From Capitulum mitella (taxonomy: Eukaryota > Arthropoda > Thecostraca > Pollicipedomorpha > Pollicipedidae): a DNA stretch of 64,000 bases. The position numbers and the translations under genes are program-made. The DNA is taken from assembly GCA_030062745.1 (NCBI GenBank), contig CP099848.1, positions 17,905,081 to 17,969,080 on the forward strand, given 5' to 3'. Positions within the stretch are counted from its first letter, which is position 1. Every line of letters starts with the position of its first letter. This document shows positions 1-13,100 of this stretch, piece after piece. The notes beneath the pieces were generated by a model, which did no database searches, was not told the origin of the DNA, and saw only the letters and a list, made by a program, of their open reading frames with translations.

Positions 1-279
1 GGGCCTTTACTTATGCGTTATTAGTCACAGCCCTTGAGATTCCGGCCGTTTCTCGGTCTCATGCAGTCGGCTTTGAAAAAAAAAATATATATAAGACGCA
101 AATTGCTTACATATTATCTTAAACAAAATGAGACCGTTTTCGGGGTCGACTCGTCACAAGCTTTCCACCGGTGTGCGTATTTTTATCGTGCGACCAACGG
201 TTCGTGAGTTAGGGGGGACGGTCAACCGTCCCCCCAGTCGGGCGTAATCGTCGCCGACCCACGGTTGTGCGCGGGTTAA
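1..279 (+). mobile_element. Right end of TTAA-flanked MITE, family Q (cut by window start)
   Basis: The sequence matches the right part of the full family Q copy at 57,267-58,507. Shared landmarks are the block ending GTGAGTTAGGGGGG, the G-run/C-run subterminal palindrome, and the terminus GCGCGGGTTAA at 269-279. No protein is encoded. The left part lies outside the window. Confidence 0.75.
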
Positions 280-284
280 GTGAT

Positions 285-356
285 CTCAGATTAACAAAAT
301 TGTATTTGTATGTTGCCCAACTATTTACCTATATATCTATATAAAGTTTTAAGTTC
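285..356 (+). mobile_element. Short remnant of family P MITE
   Basis: About 70 bp match an internal stretch of family P (compare 40,050-40,125): AACAAAATT, then TTGCCCAACTATTTA, then AAGTTCTATC. It sits between two family Q ends, so the start of the window is a nested mosaic. Confidence 0.6.
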
Positions 357-419
357 TATCTCAAGATCTATGAGATCTATATCTATAACTATATCCATAT
401 CTATAATATCTATGAGAAA

Positions 420-612
420 AAATATGTAGGGCGTAGATGGCTTACATATGACCCAAAACTAAAAATGAGACCAGTTTCGAGTTCTCTTTGTCACGAGATT
501 TCCAACGGTGTGCTTATTTTCATCGTGCCACCAGCCATTCTCGAGTTAGAGGGGGCGGTCAACCTCCCCCCAGTGCATGATCGCCGCCGACCCACGGTTG
601 GGCGCGGGTTAA
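420..612 (+). mobile_element. Second right end of family Q MITE
   Basis: This is the same right end as at 1-279, from GGGCGTAGATGGCTTACATA to GGCGCGGGTTAA. It is truncated on the left by remnant sequence and simple TA/GA-rich repeats (357-420). Confidence 0.7.
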
Positions 613-3150
613 TGCCATAAACGTGATACGTAAAAGAGGAATATATATGGACATATGTATATAGATATATTATACATGTCATATAATTTATATGTATACG
701 AACAAACAAAATATGCCCCTTAAGAAAAAAATGGAATACTGCTGTCAGTCAAAACGAAGTGCCCTAAATTCACTGGGAAATCCACATTTACGGGAAAGTT
801 AGGTTGTGGAACCTCCTCGGCTCTGTCCACCCTCCCCCCCCCCAATGGTGTGCACAATACGACACCCATGTCAATATGGCGCCGGTTTCGTTGGCTTCCA
901 TTGGTAAACGAAGAAACTCCAGGGTACCTTAATTTCAAGATTTCGTTAACCTCTAGAAACCAATCGGAGTGACACAGAGGAAAAAAACATTGCAAATTTG
1001 TGAATAACTCGATAAGACTGGCCCACGGGTCAGTCGCTGGATTTCCACCAAATTTTGTTCATTCATGGAAGAAACTTGGAGGAAATCGGAACTCGAAGTT
1101 GGATTCGAATACGAATGCGATGCTAACGTGACGGACATTTCCCTATTTCCCTGGTTAAAGACGGCAGAAAATGTTATAGGGGCCGAAATCAGCTTTGGGG
1201 GGACCAAGATCCACGCTGGGAGGTAATGGCCCCCCCCTAAAGAATTTAAACTGACACCACTGGTGGCAAAAGATTTTGCAGAGGCCAAAAGCAGAATTAG
1301 TCAGGCTTGAATCCATTGTTGTTGCAGTGGCATTGACACATTTCAACCTAACTGAGTTATTTTTGCAGGTTAGAGCAATGCATGGTTTATATTTTGGATT
1401 TACTAAAGTATGCCAGCTGGCGTCACCAAACGCTGCACTTAGATCTAAGAAGAACCTCATACTAGTACAATATGCTATATTTGTACGAGTAAGTATTAGT
1501 ACTAATGTCCTATATAAGTACCCAATACTATAGTAACCCTGCTAATTTCCAGTATTGTGGGATGGTTGTAAAAGCCGCGTATGCGTATGCTGTTTGTGTA
1601 AACTGGCCCCATCCTCCGTCTCTTGCCCAGCTGGGATGTAATTCCGTGAGTGAACACAGCCTGCCCTCCCCCAGGGCTTCAAACAGTTCCGCCTGCATTG
1701 AAGCCGAATCCACTTGAGATATTGCGTTGGTGAACGCATACCGCTCCATGTGATGATCGTAAGTAACGTGTGTCACGTTCTGCTTTCCTTGTTTTCGAGT
1801 AATACTTCTCTCTTTCTTTTTAGGCTCCATCTGTACCGCGGATTTAGCTGAGTAAAGCCCTTATTTCAAGAATCCTCTGCTTGTCTGATGAAGACCTGGC
1901 TCCACACCTCCACGGAGAAAGGCCAGTACGAATATGAAAATCATGAAACAGTATGAACGTCAAATCAATAAGAGTCACCTGTTGGTGCCAGGATATATTT
2001 TAACGTGTTAATTGCGGGGGGAGAGAATCCATCAGTGGCCGACAAATCCATCCCTCCAGTAAACAACCAAATCCCTCCAGTGAAAATGTTGTTTTGCCAG
2101 CAGCTCACGCCCGACCAGGCCATTGACACACTTCAGGCAGACTGCGAGTAGCATATATGTATTTTGAAGCAGCTATTCGTGAATAAAAAGATGAGAACGG
2201 AAAATGAGCGCACAGCTGGTTTCCTTTTTTGGAGAAAAACGTTAGACAGGTTTCGAATTCCTTCAGCTGGAATTTGATTGGCGTCGATAAATGAAAAAAT
2301 TAGGGGAGGATAATAGAGAGGATATGATATATTAGATAACCAGGAAGGGCTCTTTGTGCCTGTAACGATTTTGCTGGATTCCGTTCTGACGGGTTCAGTT
2401 TGATGAACTGCTGCGATCGCAAGCGAGCTAAAACAAACCGCACAAAAATACGACAAATCCGGCAGGCGGGCCCATCAGATGAGGAAGCGGCAGCCGACGG
2501 CCTTTAGCTGGCTTTCCCCACCCATGCGTACCCCAACACACGACCCCTCTAGGTCCCCATGTACGCCACAAGTAGCACAAACTTTTCGCGGGCGCACCGG
2601 CCGCTTTTTTGGTCGTTTACCACGCCGTGCATCTAAAGTTTTTTGCGTGTACAAATTTTCATTCCAATCAAGTTTCGGACGAAAAGCTGATCGCACACTT
2701 CAATGCCAACAAACGGGTTCTGCTTGTTGAACCAACTGTCAGCAGTCCGGTCTCCGCAAAATTCCCACGCCAGCACCCAAGCATCGTTGGACAGTGTTGC
2801 TGCGCGCTTCAGCCTGGTTTCTGTTCCATGGTTGATCAAGCTGCTCATAGTGCTGTTTTACAATCGCGCTACGAGTTTTCATGGAAACAGGCTGCCTTCG
2901 GCCATTTGGTCTGCTCGTATGTCCTAGCACTTCGCGCTCGGATGCACGTTCGCTTTGAACACGATGCATCATTCTGTCTATTCCAATGTCACGTGAAAGA
3001 TCACGGTGTGCTTCGATCAACATCTTTTTCTACAGATATCACAAGTTAGTTCCCCGTCATGCGACGCGCTGTGGTATAAAGCGGCCACTTCCACACCTCT
3101 GCTCTGTTTTGGCTTTCCCGGGTTGAACAAGTGTAAAATGTTTTTTTTAT
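613..3150. other. Intergenic, no supported gene
   Basis: No open frame here is supported by homology or splice structure. About 1,190-1,265 resembles 12,340-12,440 (both read CATGG/AATGGCCCCCCC followed by AAAGAATTYAAA), so at least one dispersed repeat is present. The rest is unremarkable. Confidence 0.5.
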
Positions 3151-3179
3151 TATTCCATCTTCGTCGGTTTTCACAACCC

Positions 3180-3560
3180 AGTCTACGTCAAGATTGCTCG
3201 CACTCCGTCCTCATCGGTGTCAGCAAGTCTTCCTCGGTGCCCCTTGACCTCCATCCGTTTCAGTTGGTATCCTTCGATCTAACTCGATCTCCATTAGTCT
3301 CTGTTGGTGTCCTATGGTCTCCATCAGCCTACCAGTCTTTCGCTCTCTCTAAATCTCGTTTGATGTCCATCGGTCTTTGTCGGTCTCAGTCGGCCTCTGT
3401 CGATTTCTTTTGGTCTTTACCGGTCTCCGCCACTCTCCACCGGTCTCTGTCGATCCCCGTCGGTCGCCGGTCCCCGTCATTCTCTACCCGTCTCCTCGGT
3501 GTCCCTCAGTCTCCCCCACATTTACTCAGTCTTCCTTTGTTCCCCAGAGTCACTCGTTTC
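3180..3560 (+). repeat. Degenerate CT-rich minisatellite
   Basis: Short units of the type CGGTCTCYGTCGGTCT are repeated with variation. The long open frames across this stretch encode only Ser/Leu/Val/Pro repeats and are a by-product of the missing stop codons. No gene is inferred. Confidence 0.6.
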
Positions 3561-3734
3561 TATCTGTCTCTGTCTCTGCTTTCTCTCTTCGTATTATTCC
3601 CTGTATCTATCTCTGCCGTCCAATACCTGTCCTCTGTGTAACGCTGTTTGCGTGTCTATTTGCATCTGTATGTAACCCAACCTGTGCGCATATTATGGCG
3701 ACATTTTTTAGTCCTGTAGCTTACCTGAAATCTT

Positions 3735-5125
3735 GAAACTGGAGGTAGCGTAAAGGTCAAACCGAAACGTTCGTGAAGTAAACAACAGCAACGACTCCAG
3801 CACCGAGCACCGATTTCAATGGGAGCTATGCCATAGGATAACCTGACTGAGTTGTTCACGAATCTGAAGTCTGTTTTGGAAGAGCTTTGAATGTCTGGCC
3901 TTCAATGACATGTATGCCACTGGATAATCTGGCCAGGTTATTTTCGAATCTGGAGTTCATTTCGGAATAGCCCTGACCGTTCGATCTTCGTAGACCGCTC
4001 AAAAAACGTTAAGTTGGCAGCAGCTACAGCAACAGTTCCAGCAACGAGCACCGATTTCAATGATGTGCCATAGAGTCTTAGAATACAGAGTATGCCATAA
4101 AGCTATAGAGCACCATGGGCTAATTATTCACGAATCTGAATAATATTTTACGATAGATTTAAACATTTGATTCCCAGAGGTCACGCGAAAAACGTAATGT
4201 TGCAACAGCCACAGCAGATGGTTCCAGCAATGAGCACCGATTGTAAGGATATGCATACCATAGATAATGCAAAAACTTTGACCGTATGACCTACAGTGCC
4301 GTTCAAAAAGTGACCGTTCAGTCTGGGGGCAATGTAGGCCATTAGCAACAAAAACAAAGTATTTACATACTATTATATTATATGTATTTATTTACATGTA
4401 AAGTATATACAAGCCATTAGCAAAAATAACGTGCAACGTCAGCTCAGACAACAGGGCACAGTATGATCATTGTGGTGCGTACGAATAGACTCTTATACTG
4501 CGCAAAAATTCGCTTAGCGCGCTAAACGCGACAGCGTGCCGTGCAGCGAGTCCCACTCGTTGTTGTGTGCTGGTTAAATACACGGTATGGTAACTACATT
4601 GGGCCGTATGGGTCTATTTACGGTCTGTTGGCCTACTGCATATTTAGTGTTACCGATGAACACTTCGTATGTTCCCATATTTGTATTCCACGTGCCAGAC
4701 GAGTTTCACACCTCCGTGGCACTCCGAACTGATTGGCGTGCACTTGTGTAGGAAATGACTTTTGATCACATAAAAGCACTTGGGCCAATTAGTATCGACA
4801 TCAAGAGAGATGCTATCGATATTGTGACACGTGATGGTGTCTTGGTATGTTACCATACTTGAATGTGCCGGATGAGTTTCGAACCTCTCTGATACTCCGA
4901 TTTGGTTTGAGTGCGCTTGTATTGTGCTCGTTGCTGGAGCCGTCAGCTGTGGCTGTTGCTGGTTTCAGTTTTTAGTGTTACCTCGAGAGTTCAGACGGCT
5001 AGAGCTTTTCCAAAACAGACTTCAGATTCGTGAATAACTCGGTCAGTTTACCCATGACACAGCTTTCATTGAAATAGCTACTCGTTGCTGGAGCTGTTGC
5101 TGTGGCTGTTGCTGACTTCACGGAC
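3735..5125. repeat. Tandem units with inverted copies (fold-back cluster)
   Basis: A module reading CAGCAAC..TTCCAGCA..CGAGCACCGATTTCAAT occurs at about 3,786, 4,028 and 4,212 (+) and again inverted at about 4,925 and 5,080. The segment at 3,840-3,885 is matched inverted at 5,005-5,050. Between these lies another diverged pair (4,680-4,745 and 4,850-4,925, both with GAGTTTC..ACCTC). No coding sequence is seen. Confidence 0.6.
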
Positions 5126-5199
5126 GTCAAACTGGAAACAAGAAAACAGATTTTTATATTACATACATTATAATGTATGTAATGTAAGGTAAACAAAAT

Positions 5200-6700
5200 A
5201 ATCAAGTGAAAGAGGAGGTGGTTTTCGATCGGGATGGGCGGCAAAAACAACGTGCAAAACGCGACATACAAACCTTTTCTGAACCGACCACAACACACAC
5301 CACATGGGTTATAGTGGCGTGTTCACAATGGATTGTGGGACATAGTGGTAGTATCCTTAACGGTATGATCCGAATAGCACCGCCACAATCTCCAATCGAA
5401 CACAGATATCTCGAAAGCTGTCGATCTTGTGCAAAATCACGACTTGCACCAGTTTACCTGATGTGTCATGGCAGTAACGTTAGGCGAATTACGATTATTT
5501 TATGGCAGCGTCAAAACGACGAACATTCTTGTCTTCCATGGGTGTTAATTTTGCCGGCAGTCTCATCCTCCATACCATCTCAATCACGGTGTAAGCACAA
5601 AGGACCCGAAAATCGAAAATACCCCCACATTGGGCGCGTGCCCACGGCTACCCCGTTTGACGGACGAGGTCAGCCTAATGAAATGCTATGCAGTAGGTAC
5701 CTTGTGACGCGGGACTATATAGTAGAAGAGCTGTTGTAACTGAAGACTGAATTTAGCTGCATCAAATTTTGTAAAGCTTGCAAACGGCCTTTTACATGTT
5801 CCGGTGGCTAGCACGCGTCAAGCACTGGTCCCTGCGCGCGGTGTTGTGCATGATGCTGTTCTCCAACCGATTCTCTGTCGAAAGGACTAGGTTTGGTCTC
5901 GGTGCCAAAGACGGTAGGCGATTAGGATCGGGGAAAGACCTCGTGTCGGCAATGGCCTCGAGCTCGATTGAAAATGGGCGGACTCGCCTTCTGCATTTGT
6001 TCGCATGGCGTCGCTTAGCCGGAGCGGCAGCGGCACAACTGATTAATATTTGGTATGATGAGAACGAGAAAAAACGGGCTTTCCGTTGGTTCCAGTTTCG
6101 TGTTATTCATTCGTGTCTTTGCATTCGAAATCACAGTAAAAACCACTTTGAGCGCGCGCCGCAGCTACCCCATCCGACGGATGAGGTCGATTCCGTTAAA
6201 TGATTCCCAGCCGGTACCATGTTGTTGGCCATCGTGTCCTCGGGTCCGTATCTTTAACGGTTTCCGAGATTATGACTCATTTTGAAGCCTTGAAAACCGG
6301 GCACATTTTGTGTTCCCGAGGCCAGAACATATCACGGGCCGGTCCCCGCTCCGCCTCTTCCATGCGATACAATTTTCCAAACGATTCTTTGTCGAACGCA
6401 CACGGTGTTGTGTCGGCGTGACCCGTTGTTTCGGAGAACGGGCACCCGGAAGCGGCGTGTCCAAGTCTTCCGAAAATGATAGTCACAATGACAATGAAAA
6501 ATCAAGTGACAGGTCTTCCGAAAATGTGCTGGATTTCCCCAACCTGGCGTTCCGAAATCCGAAAACTTAACATAATGCATCGTGCCACCATATCTCTGAG
6601 ACGGTCAAGTTTCAGCCACCTGCGACCACTGGTCTCGCCACACCAGCCCGACCAAAGCGACCAACGACGGGGTCAGACAAAATAAGGTCGGCAAAATACC
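5200..6700 (+). repeat. Diverged ~0.5-kb tandem duplication, no gene
   Basis: Several blocks recur about 0.5 kb apart. CCGTTTGACGGACGAGGTC near 5,650 resembles ATCCGACGGATGAGGTC near 6,172. CTCCAACCGATTCTCTGTCG near 5,862 resembles TTCCAAACGATTCTTTGTCG near 6,374. The overlapping open frames have no recognisable protein similarity. Confidence 0.4.
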
Positions 6701-7086
6701 AGGATTTTGTGTTTATGTTACCCATAATTCGACAGGCCGAAATCCCCCCCCCCCCCAGTGATTTGCCCTTCAAATAAGCCTTGGTAAATACCCTGACCTA
6801 ACCACACCTTGTTAGAAGTATGGTGGTATAAAACTATGATAGTGGCGAATGGCATAATCAGCGATAACAGCAGCAGAAAACATTTCAGCAAGATATTTCT
6901 CATAATAGCGATATTTCGCCCATTGATCGAAAAGCATACTTGCAATAAAAAACATACCTGAGAGTCGCTCAGCTGTTGCGCGAGACGTGCATGAAGTATT
7001 GCGCTGTGGATGGGACTGGGTGAACGTGCTGGTTATTTTTGGTTTAGTTTGGTTCGTCTCTCTGTTGCCCATTTTCCATCCTAGTC

Positions 7087-7146
7087 ATGTGTGGAGGATT
7101 TACATGTACGAAGAATTGCCTCATAGGGCTCAATGCCCTATATATG
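7087..7146 (+). CDS. Tetraspanin coding exon 1
   Basis: Twenty codons (MCGGFTC..LNALYM) are followed by the donor GTATGT. They match the family's short N-terminal exon and join in phase to the rest of TM1 16 kb downstream. The ATG is preceded two bases upstream by a pyrimidine-rich stretch ending TCCATCCTAG, a good acceptor, so a 5' UTR intron is likely. About half the codons end in A or T, unlike the later exons. It is too short for routine ORF calling. Confidence 0.85.
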
Positions 7147-10100
7147 GTATGTATGGGGTGGTGGTTAATGGCCGTCTGAACGCGCCGGACTCGCCGGAGA
7201 ATGGAAAGCCGGTTTAAAACTGAGAGTTTCACAGCATAAACTTCGTTTTATGTACAATCTGAGGGTCTCATTTTTCAAGATTCAGGACTTTGCAGTAGAC
7301 ATGTGTGGATTGTGCATCACGGATTTATTGACCTATGGCCCTTATTTGAGGTACACTGTTGAACGATGCCAGCTGGTGGTTCATTTGCATGTTATTCACA
7401 CTAATGTGCATTGTTCAGGGTATCATTTTATGTAAATGACGTGGGGACTTAGTTGAGGGATGGGAATGAACCCCCCCCCCTCCAAATGCATGTGTTTCAG
7501 CAGACTGAGTTCACTTTGTTTTGATTGATGGCAGTAGTGCAGCCAGGGGTCTTAGGGATTCTAGGACCCCTTCATAACATTTGAATGGGGCCCTCCAAGG
7601 GTAGCAAATTATTCTTATGTAAATCAAAGCTATCAGCAAAATGCTTTAAGAATAATAGGGGCAAGAGAAGGCAAAATGCAAAATAGGTAATTGTCAGGCA
7701 GGAATTTTGCATGCCAGTGGGAGAGCACAATGGAAAGCATTGTGGCTAAATTCAGTCAGTTAGGTGTCAGGAATGTAGATTGGAATTCATGCTGTCAGAC
7801 TTGTTCTTGCTATGGTTTTGATTTGTCCTGCCAGTTATTGGCCACCTCTCTACTAACTTTTGCACCCTTTGCACAGCCAGACTTGCCCCTGATTTGTATT
7901 GCCTGGGACAATTAAACACCAACTCAGCAACATCCTCTGCTCAGTGCTCGTTGGTTGGTCTTGGACAAGGGGAGGAGCAATATGGCAGCCAGAAAGCCTA
8001 ACAACAGAGCAGTCCAGTAGCATGAATTAATATCTACATCCTTGACACCCAACTGGCTGAATTTAGCCACACTGATGGCAAGACAATGCTGATGGATCAC
8101 AGTCAGCATTCCATCACATCATGGTATGAACTGACTGGGAAAACCTAATGCAGTCCAGTTTACAGCTGATTTTTTTACAGCTGATTTTTTACAGCTGGTT
8201 TTTAGCTAAAGTCTATCCAGATGACCTTATCTGGGGGATCAAAAAAGCCAGAGGGGGTATCTTTTGCTCACTATCACTCTAACATTATTAACTGATTTTG
8301 AGGCAGTGAGCAAGAATGGAGAACTAATCAGTTGAAGTTTTCTCTTTGGCCCATGTGTTGAGAATTTTCAGGATGTTCACAGGTGTTGAGAGGGCTTTGA
8401 AAATGGGAGGAATATTTTTTGGAAAAGCAAATGTACATAATGGCTTAAAATAACCATTTAGCTTTCATTGGATATTCTTTGCTTCAGATGTGTGAACTGC
8501 ACTACATTGTTTGCATATATGGAGCATATAGGGCCCTGAAAAGGGGAACTATCATGGTTGCATGTTCATCAAGTCAGCATATGACCTTTGACCTTACTTG
8601 GCTTCAGATGACCTCAGTCACATGGGCTGACAGAAGGCTCATTTTGTAGTGTTGGGAAAGATTTCCAGTAATGTGAATGGAATATTTTCCATAAAATCAA
8701 TGTGCATGATTGTTGTGATATCAGGCACATGTGCAGACATTTTACATCATAGCTCCTTGACCTTATCTGATATTAGCCTAAAGCCTGAAACTTAAATAGA
8801 GAGCATCAAGCTGAAATGCTTGGATGTTCTGTTAAGAAATTAGCTACCTCCAAAAATATTTACTTCAAACAAAATTTGGACATGATCTTGATCTGAGGTT
8901 CCAAAGTGGCTTAAGGTGAACAAAAGTGTTTTTGTATGTTTATCCAATTATTTACCTATACACTCATATACAGTGTTAAGTTCTCTCTTAAAACCTTCCT
9001 TGCTCCACCTCAGGGTTAGAAAAGGTGTTGTTTTTCTGGTGTTGAAGAACACCAAAAAATCTGTGCTTCTAAAAACATTTTTACCCCAAAAGTTTGATTC
9101 TGTGCCTTCATCCAAAAGCTGCATTTGAACTGTGCTGACAAATTTCTAACTCTGCAAGGAAATGTCTCTGTCTTTATTGAGTAAGAAGCTGGTATGATGT
9201 CATGACAGTTATGCCAAGATTGTTGACTTAAACCAGTGGCACTCTTCAAAAAAACTTATACTCCAAAACAAAGATTCAAAAACAAAAACCAAATTTCCAA
9301 TCCTGCCCCATCCTTACCCTTCCATCACCAGGAGGGGACATGGGGTATGTGAGGACCCTGTGAAGTTTCCCAGACATTGTGCATAAGTGTAAAGAGATGG
9401 TGTGAATTTTGTGCTGCAATTCTTGCATCGTTTTGGCACCTGATAGCAGCAGTTAATACCCGGATCATGCTATGGAAAGAGCGAGATTTTGGCAGAGCGT
9501 TATGTAATGCTGCCCATCAAAAAGAAAAGGTTATAGATGCCCCCAGAAAGATGAAAAAGAGTTGTCTATATCAAATGTAACTCCAACTTCCACGTTTTCA
9601 GTGGTAGTAAAGTAAGGTAAGTGATGGCTATTCAAAATGCCAGCACAAACAAGGAGGACATACAGGGGAGCCTGGGTGCTGTGCAGTTTCAAGGTTGGGA
9701 GCATGACTGACCTTTACAATGTTTTAGGAATGTGAGGGTTAGAAAATACGAAAAAATGCACCACGACATTTATGGACGACCCTACGGGACCAGCCACAGG
9801 AGTTTTGAATTGGTGATGTTGAATAAGATTAAAAGCATATAAAAGCATATATTTAATACCATGACTAACTGGACTAAAGTTTTAAATTGTGAGTCCTGGT
9901 AGCCATATCAGGCACGGAGCCGGAATGGAATAATCCGCAGTGGAGTTCTTGCCGTAACACTGTTTTTGCCTTTTAGCAGATGTTCAGCGCCATCTTCCCA
10001 GAAGCGGTGGCCGGCTGGACATCCGTCATCAGTCCCCATTCTGTATCTCGATACCACTTCCATCGTTTCCGAAAGCTCATCTTTCCTTGCTGGTGTTTTT

Positions 10101-13100
10101 TGTGCATTATTCACTGGCGGAATCCAGGGGAGGACCATCGGGGTCATGGTCCCCTTTCGTTGGGAATTCCGGAGCTGACATGCCTGTTTCCCCTCTCCTC
10201 TTCGGATTAAAATTTTGGATATTTTGTTTTCTAAACGAAAGTTGGATTATATAAGTGATCGTTTGCGAAAATGGCGAGGTGGCCGAAATACAAGGCTAAA
10301 TCAGCATTTCAGGATAGGTTGAATCACGTGCTTGTACATTTCCACCCCCCCCCCCAGCCTTAACGCATCACCTGGATCCATCCTTGGCAGTATTTGCCAA
10401 TATTTGTCGGTCTTACAGGATCCAGACGTGACCATGATAGTTACCCTTTTTCATGCCTGTGGCGTTGCCTATATTGACATTATACGAACAAAACAATTTG
10501 TGATGGTGAGGTATAAAATGTTAGGTAAGAACTAAGGAATTATTTTGAAATGAAATGTCCATTCATTTTTCCAAACAGTATTCCACACATTTTCCAAGCC
10601 CTGGAAGTGCCTGCGAATTTCCTCAAAAGTCTAAACGCATGGGCCGAAGGGAAATGAGCAATCGATTAGCCCTCGATTCATCTCGATTCATGCTCATGAC
10701 ATCAAAACGGGCGAATAAACGTAGGAGTTATAAGGTAGAAATACCCCCTTCTGACCTTGCCACAGCCCCCCCCCCCCCAGTCAGGCCATTGGGATGGACT
10801 TTGGCTGAAAACTAGTCGTGAATTGGACCTCATTAGCATTTCCCTATTCAGTTCTTATGATGGCGTCATGAAATACCAACCGTGATCCATCGGCGTAGTG
10901 TCTTAACCTTGTGCGTTCCGATCGTCATATGAAACGCCTGCCCGACCGGTACCGATGAAATATAGATTCAGGCCTATAGAAGGTCCCCTGCCGGCCCGTA
11001 GGGGCCGCCTGCCAGCCTGTGGGAGATCCCCTGCCAGCTTGTAGGGGTACCAGCCGGCCTGTATGGCCCTATGCCAGCCTAGAGGGCCCCTGCTGGCCCG
11101 GAGGGGACCGCTGTCGGCCTACAGGGATCCCCTGCCGACCTTTTGGGCCCCCTACCGGGCCCACTACTGACCCCCTCCCGGCCTGTGGAATCACTGCCAG
11201 CCTTCAGAGGGCCCCTCCTGGTCTGTGGAGGTACCTTCTGCTTTCTTCTGCGGCCCTGGCGGCCCGCAGGGGCCTGCTGCCGATTGGAAGTGGCCTCCTG
11301 CCTGCCTATAGCTGGCCTCTTGTTCGCATGAACGGGCTCCTGCTGAAATGCAGAGGCCCTTGCCGCCGGCCGCAGGGGCCTCTTTACGGCCCGCGGGATA
11401 CCCCCTGACGGCCTGCAGAAGAGCCCCTGGCGGTCTGCAGAGAGGCCTGTTACAGCTGTGGAGCACACAGGTGTGGTTTTCTAAAAAGAACTGTTACTGT
11501 CTAAATTCCATATAATATTTAAACATTTTTCAAATCGGACCAATTTGCCCCGGCTCCGTAAACCGATTGTTTTTGATGCTGTTCAGATAATTTTCTTTGC
11601 TTGGTCTGATGCACTTTCTGCCCATTAGAGTTCCAGCCTCTGCATGAATTCTATACTGGGTAGTGACGAGCGGGACAGGCCGACGTTGTGCACCTTTGGT
11701 AATGTATTTGTCTTCGCTTACCCGAAACCCTCTCAGAAAAATCTTTGATGGGCCTCTGCGGGGCATGTAGGAAATCCTGGATAACATTTTAGGTTGTGGG
11801 TGCTCCGGTTGTACTGTGGGTGACCATCCCAACTTTGTGGGTGGAATCCTATTTCCTATTACAGAAAGAAACCGGAAGCCACACCCCTGGCCACCCCAGT
11901 AAAAAAAACTGTTCTTGGTGCGACCATCGATTATCAGAGAAGTGCTAACTGGTTGCAACTAATAACGTTTAGGAACGACAAGCGCCCATGCCGTAAAATT
12001 TTCACTGGCTGCTTGTATTCGAGAGGCCCACCCATAGAATTGGGGTCTACCATTGATCAGACACCGTCCTGCCCCTGAAATTATGGGATGGCTGCGCCCC
12101 TCATGCGAGCCCCATTGTAAATGAAAGGATAAAATGGATGGGTAAAATGGATGTAAAGGATAGAACGTTATGTTAATGTTTTTGTCCAGGGAGCTAACAT
12201 GAAGTGATGGGGCCCATTGCTGGGCGAGGACCACCGAAATTTTTGGCTGGCTGTGGCGGTGATTGGTAGCAGTTTTATTTTGCATTTTGGTTATCATTTA
12301 CCAAAAACAAACGTGTTTCTTTTCTGGGGGGGGGGGGCAAAATCACCTTTCAAGGGGTCCAGGTCCACATTAGTTCCAGGCCATGCGACGGGGAGGGCAT
12401 GGCCCCCTTTAAAAGAATTCAAATTGACGTGCCTGATGTTGTCTGGATTTCTGTCACTCCAATGGCAAGCTCCTGTCACCATTTCCTAACATCGGCCCTG
12501 AGTGGTAGAATACTCTTGAACAAGTGTATTGTTCATCTGGCACTGTTGCCTATTCCTGGCTCATACCACAATGTTGCCATTATGGTCGAGCCAACCGTAT
12601 GTTGTGACAAAATGGAACGGTGTCGATGGCTGCGCAAACCAGGTTGAAGTGCAGTGATGTTTCCAATGAAATCACAACAGTATGATGCCTGTATATTCTA
12701 ACTGGCGTAACTTGATGTACTTTGAATGCAATTATGACTATGCACATGTGCTTAGAAGGTTTTCAGGCAGAAGTTCGTCGGACTGTCGGGTCATAGTTCG
12801 TAAGGACAAAAGTTCTTCTCGCGAAAGTTCGTATGGACAGAGCTCGTCCAGGACAAAAGTTTGTCCTGGATAAAAGTTCACCTCGCTAAAGGTCTTATAG
12901 GACGAAAATTCGTGTAGGACAAAAGTTCGTCCAGCAAACGTTCGTGTAGGACACACGTTCGACTAGGACAAGGGTTCGTCCAGAACAAAAATTCGTTGAG
13001 AAGCTCAACATACATACTGACTTTCTTCAGAATTCCATCACTTCGTTTTTGGACATGTAGGCAATAAGGATTCATGGTATCATGACATCGTTTTTCACTG

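Noticed and set aside
11019-11468. 129-codon frames on both strands
   Set aside because: Encoded by the GC-rich minisatellite; no homology.
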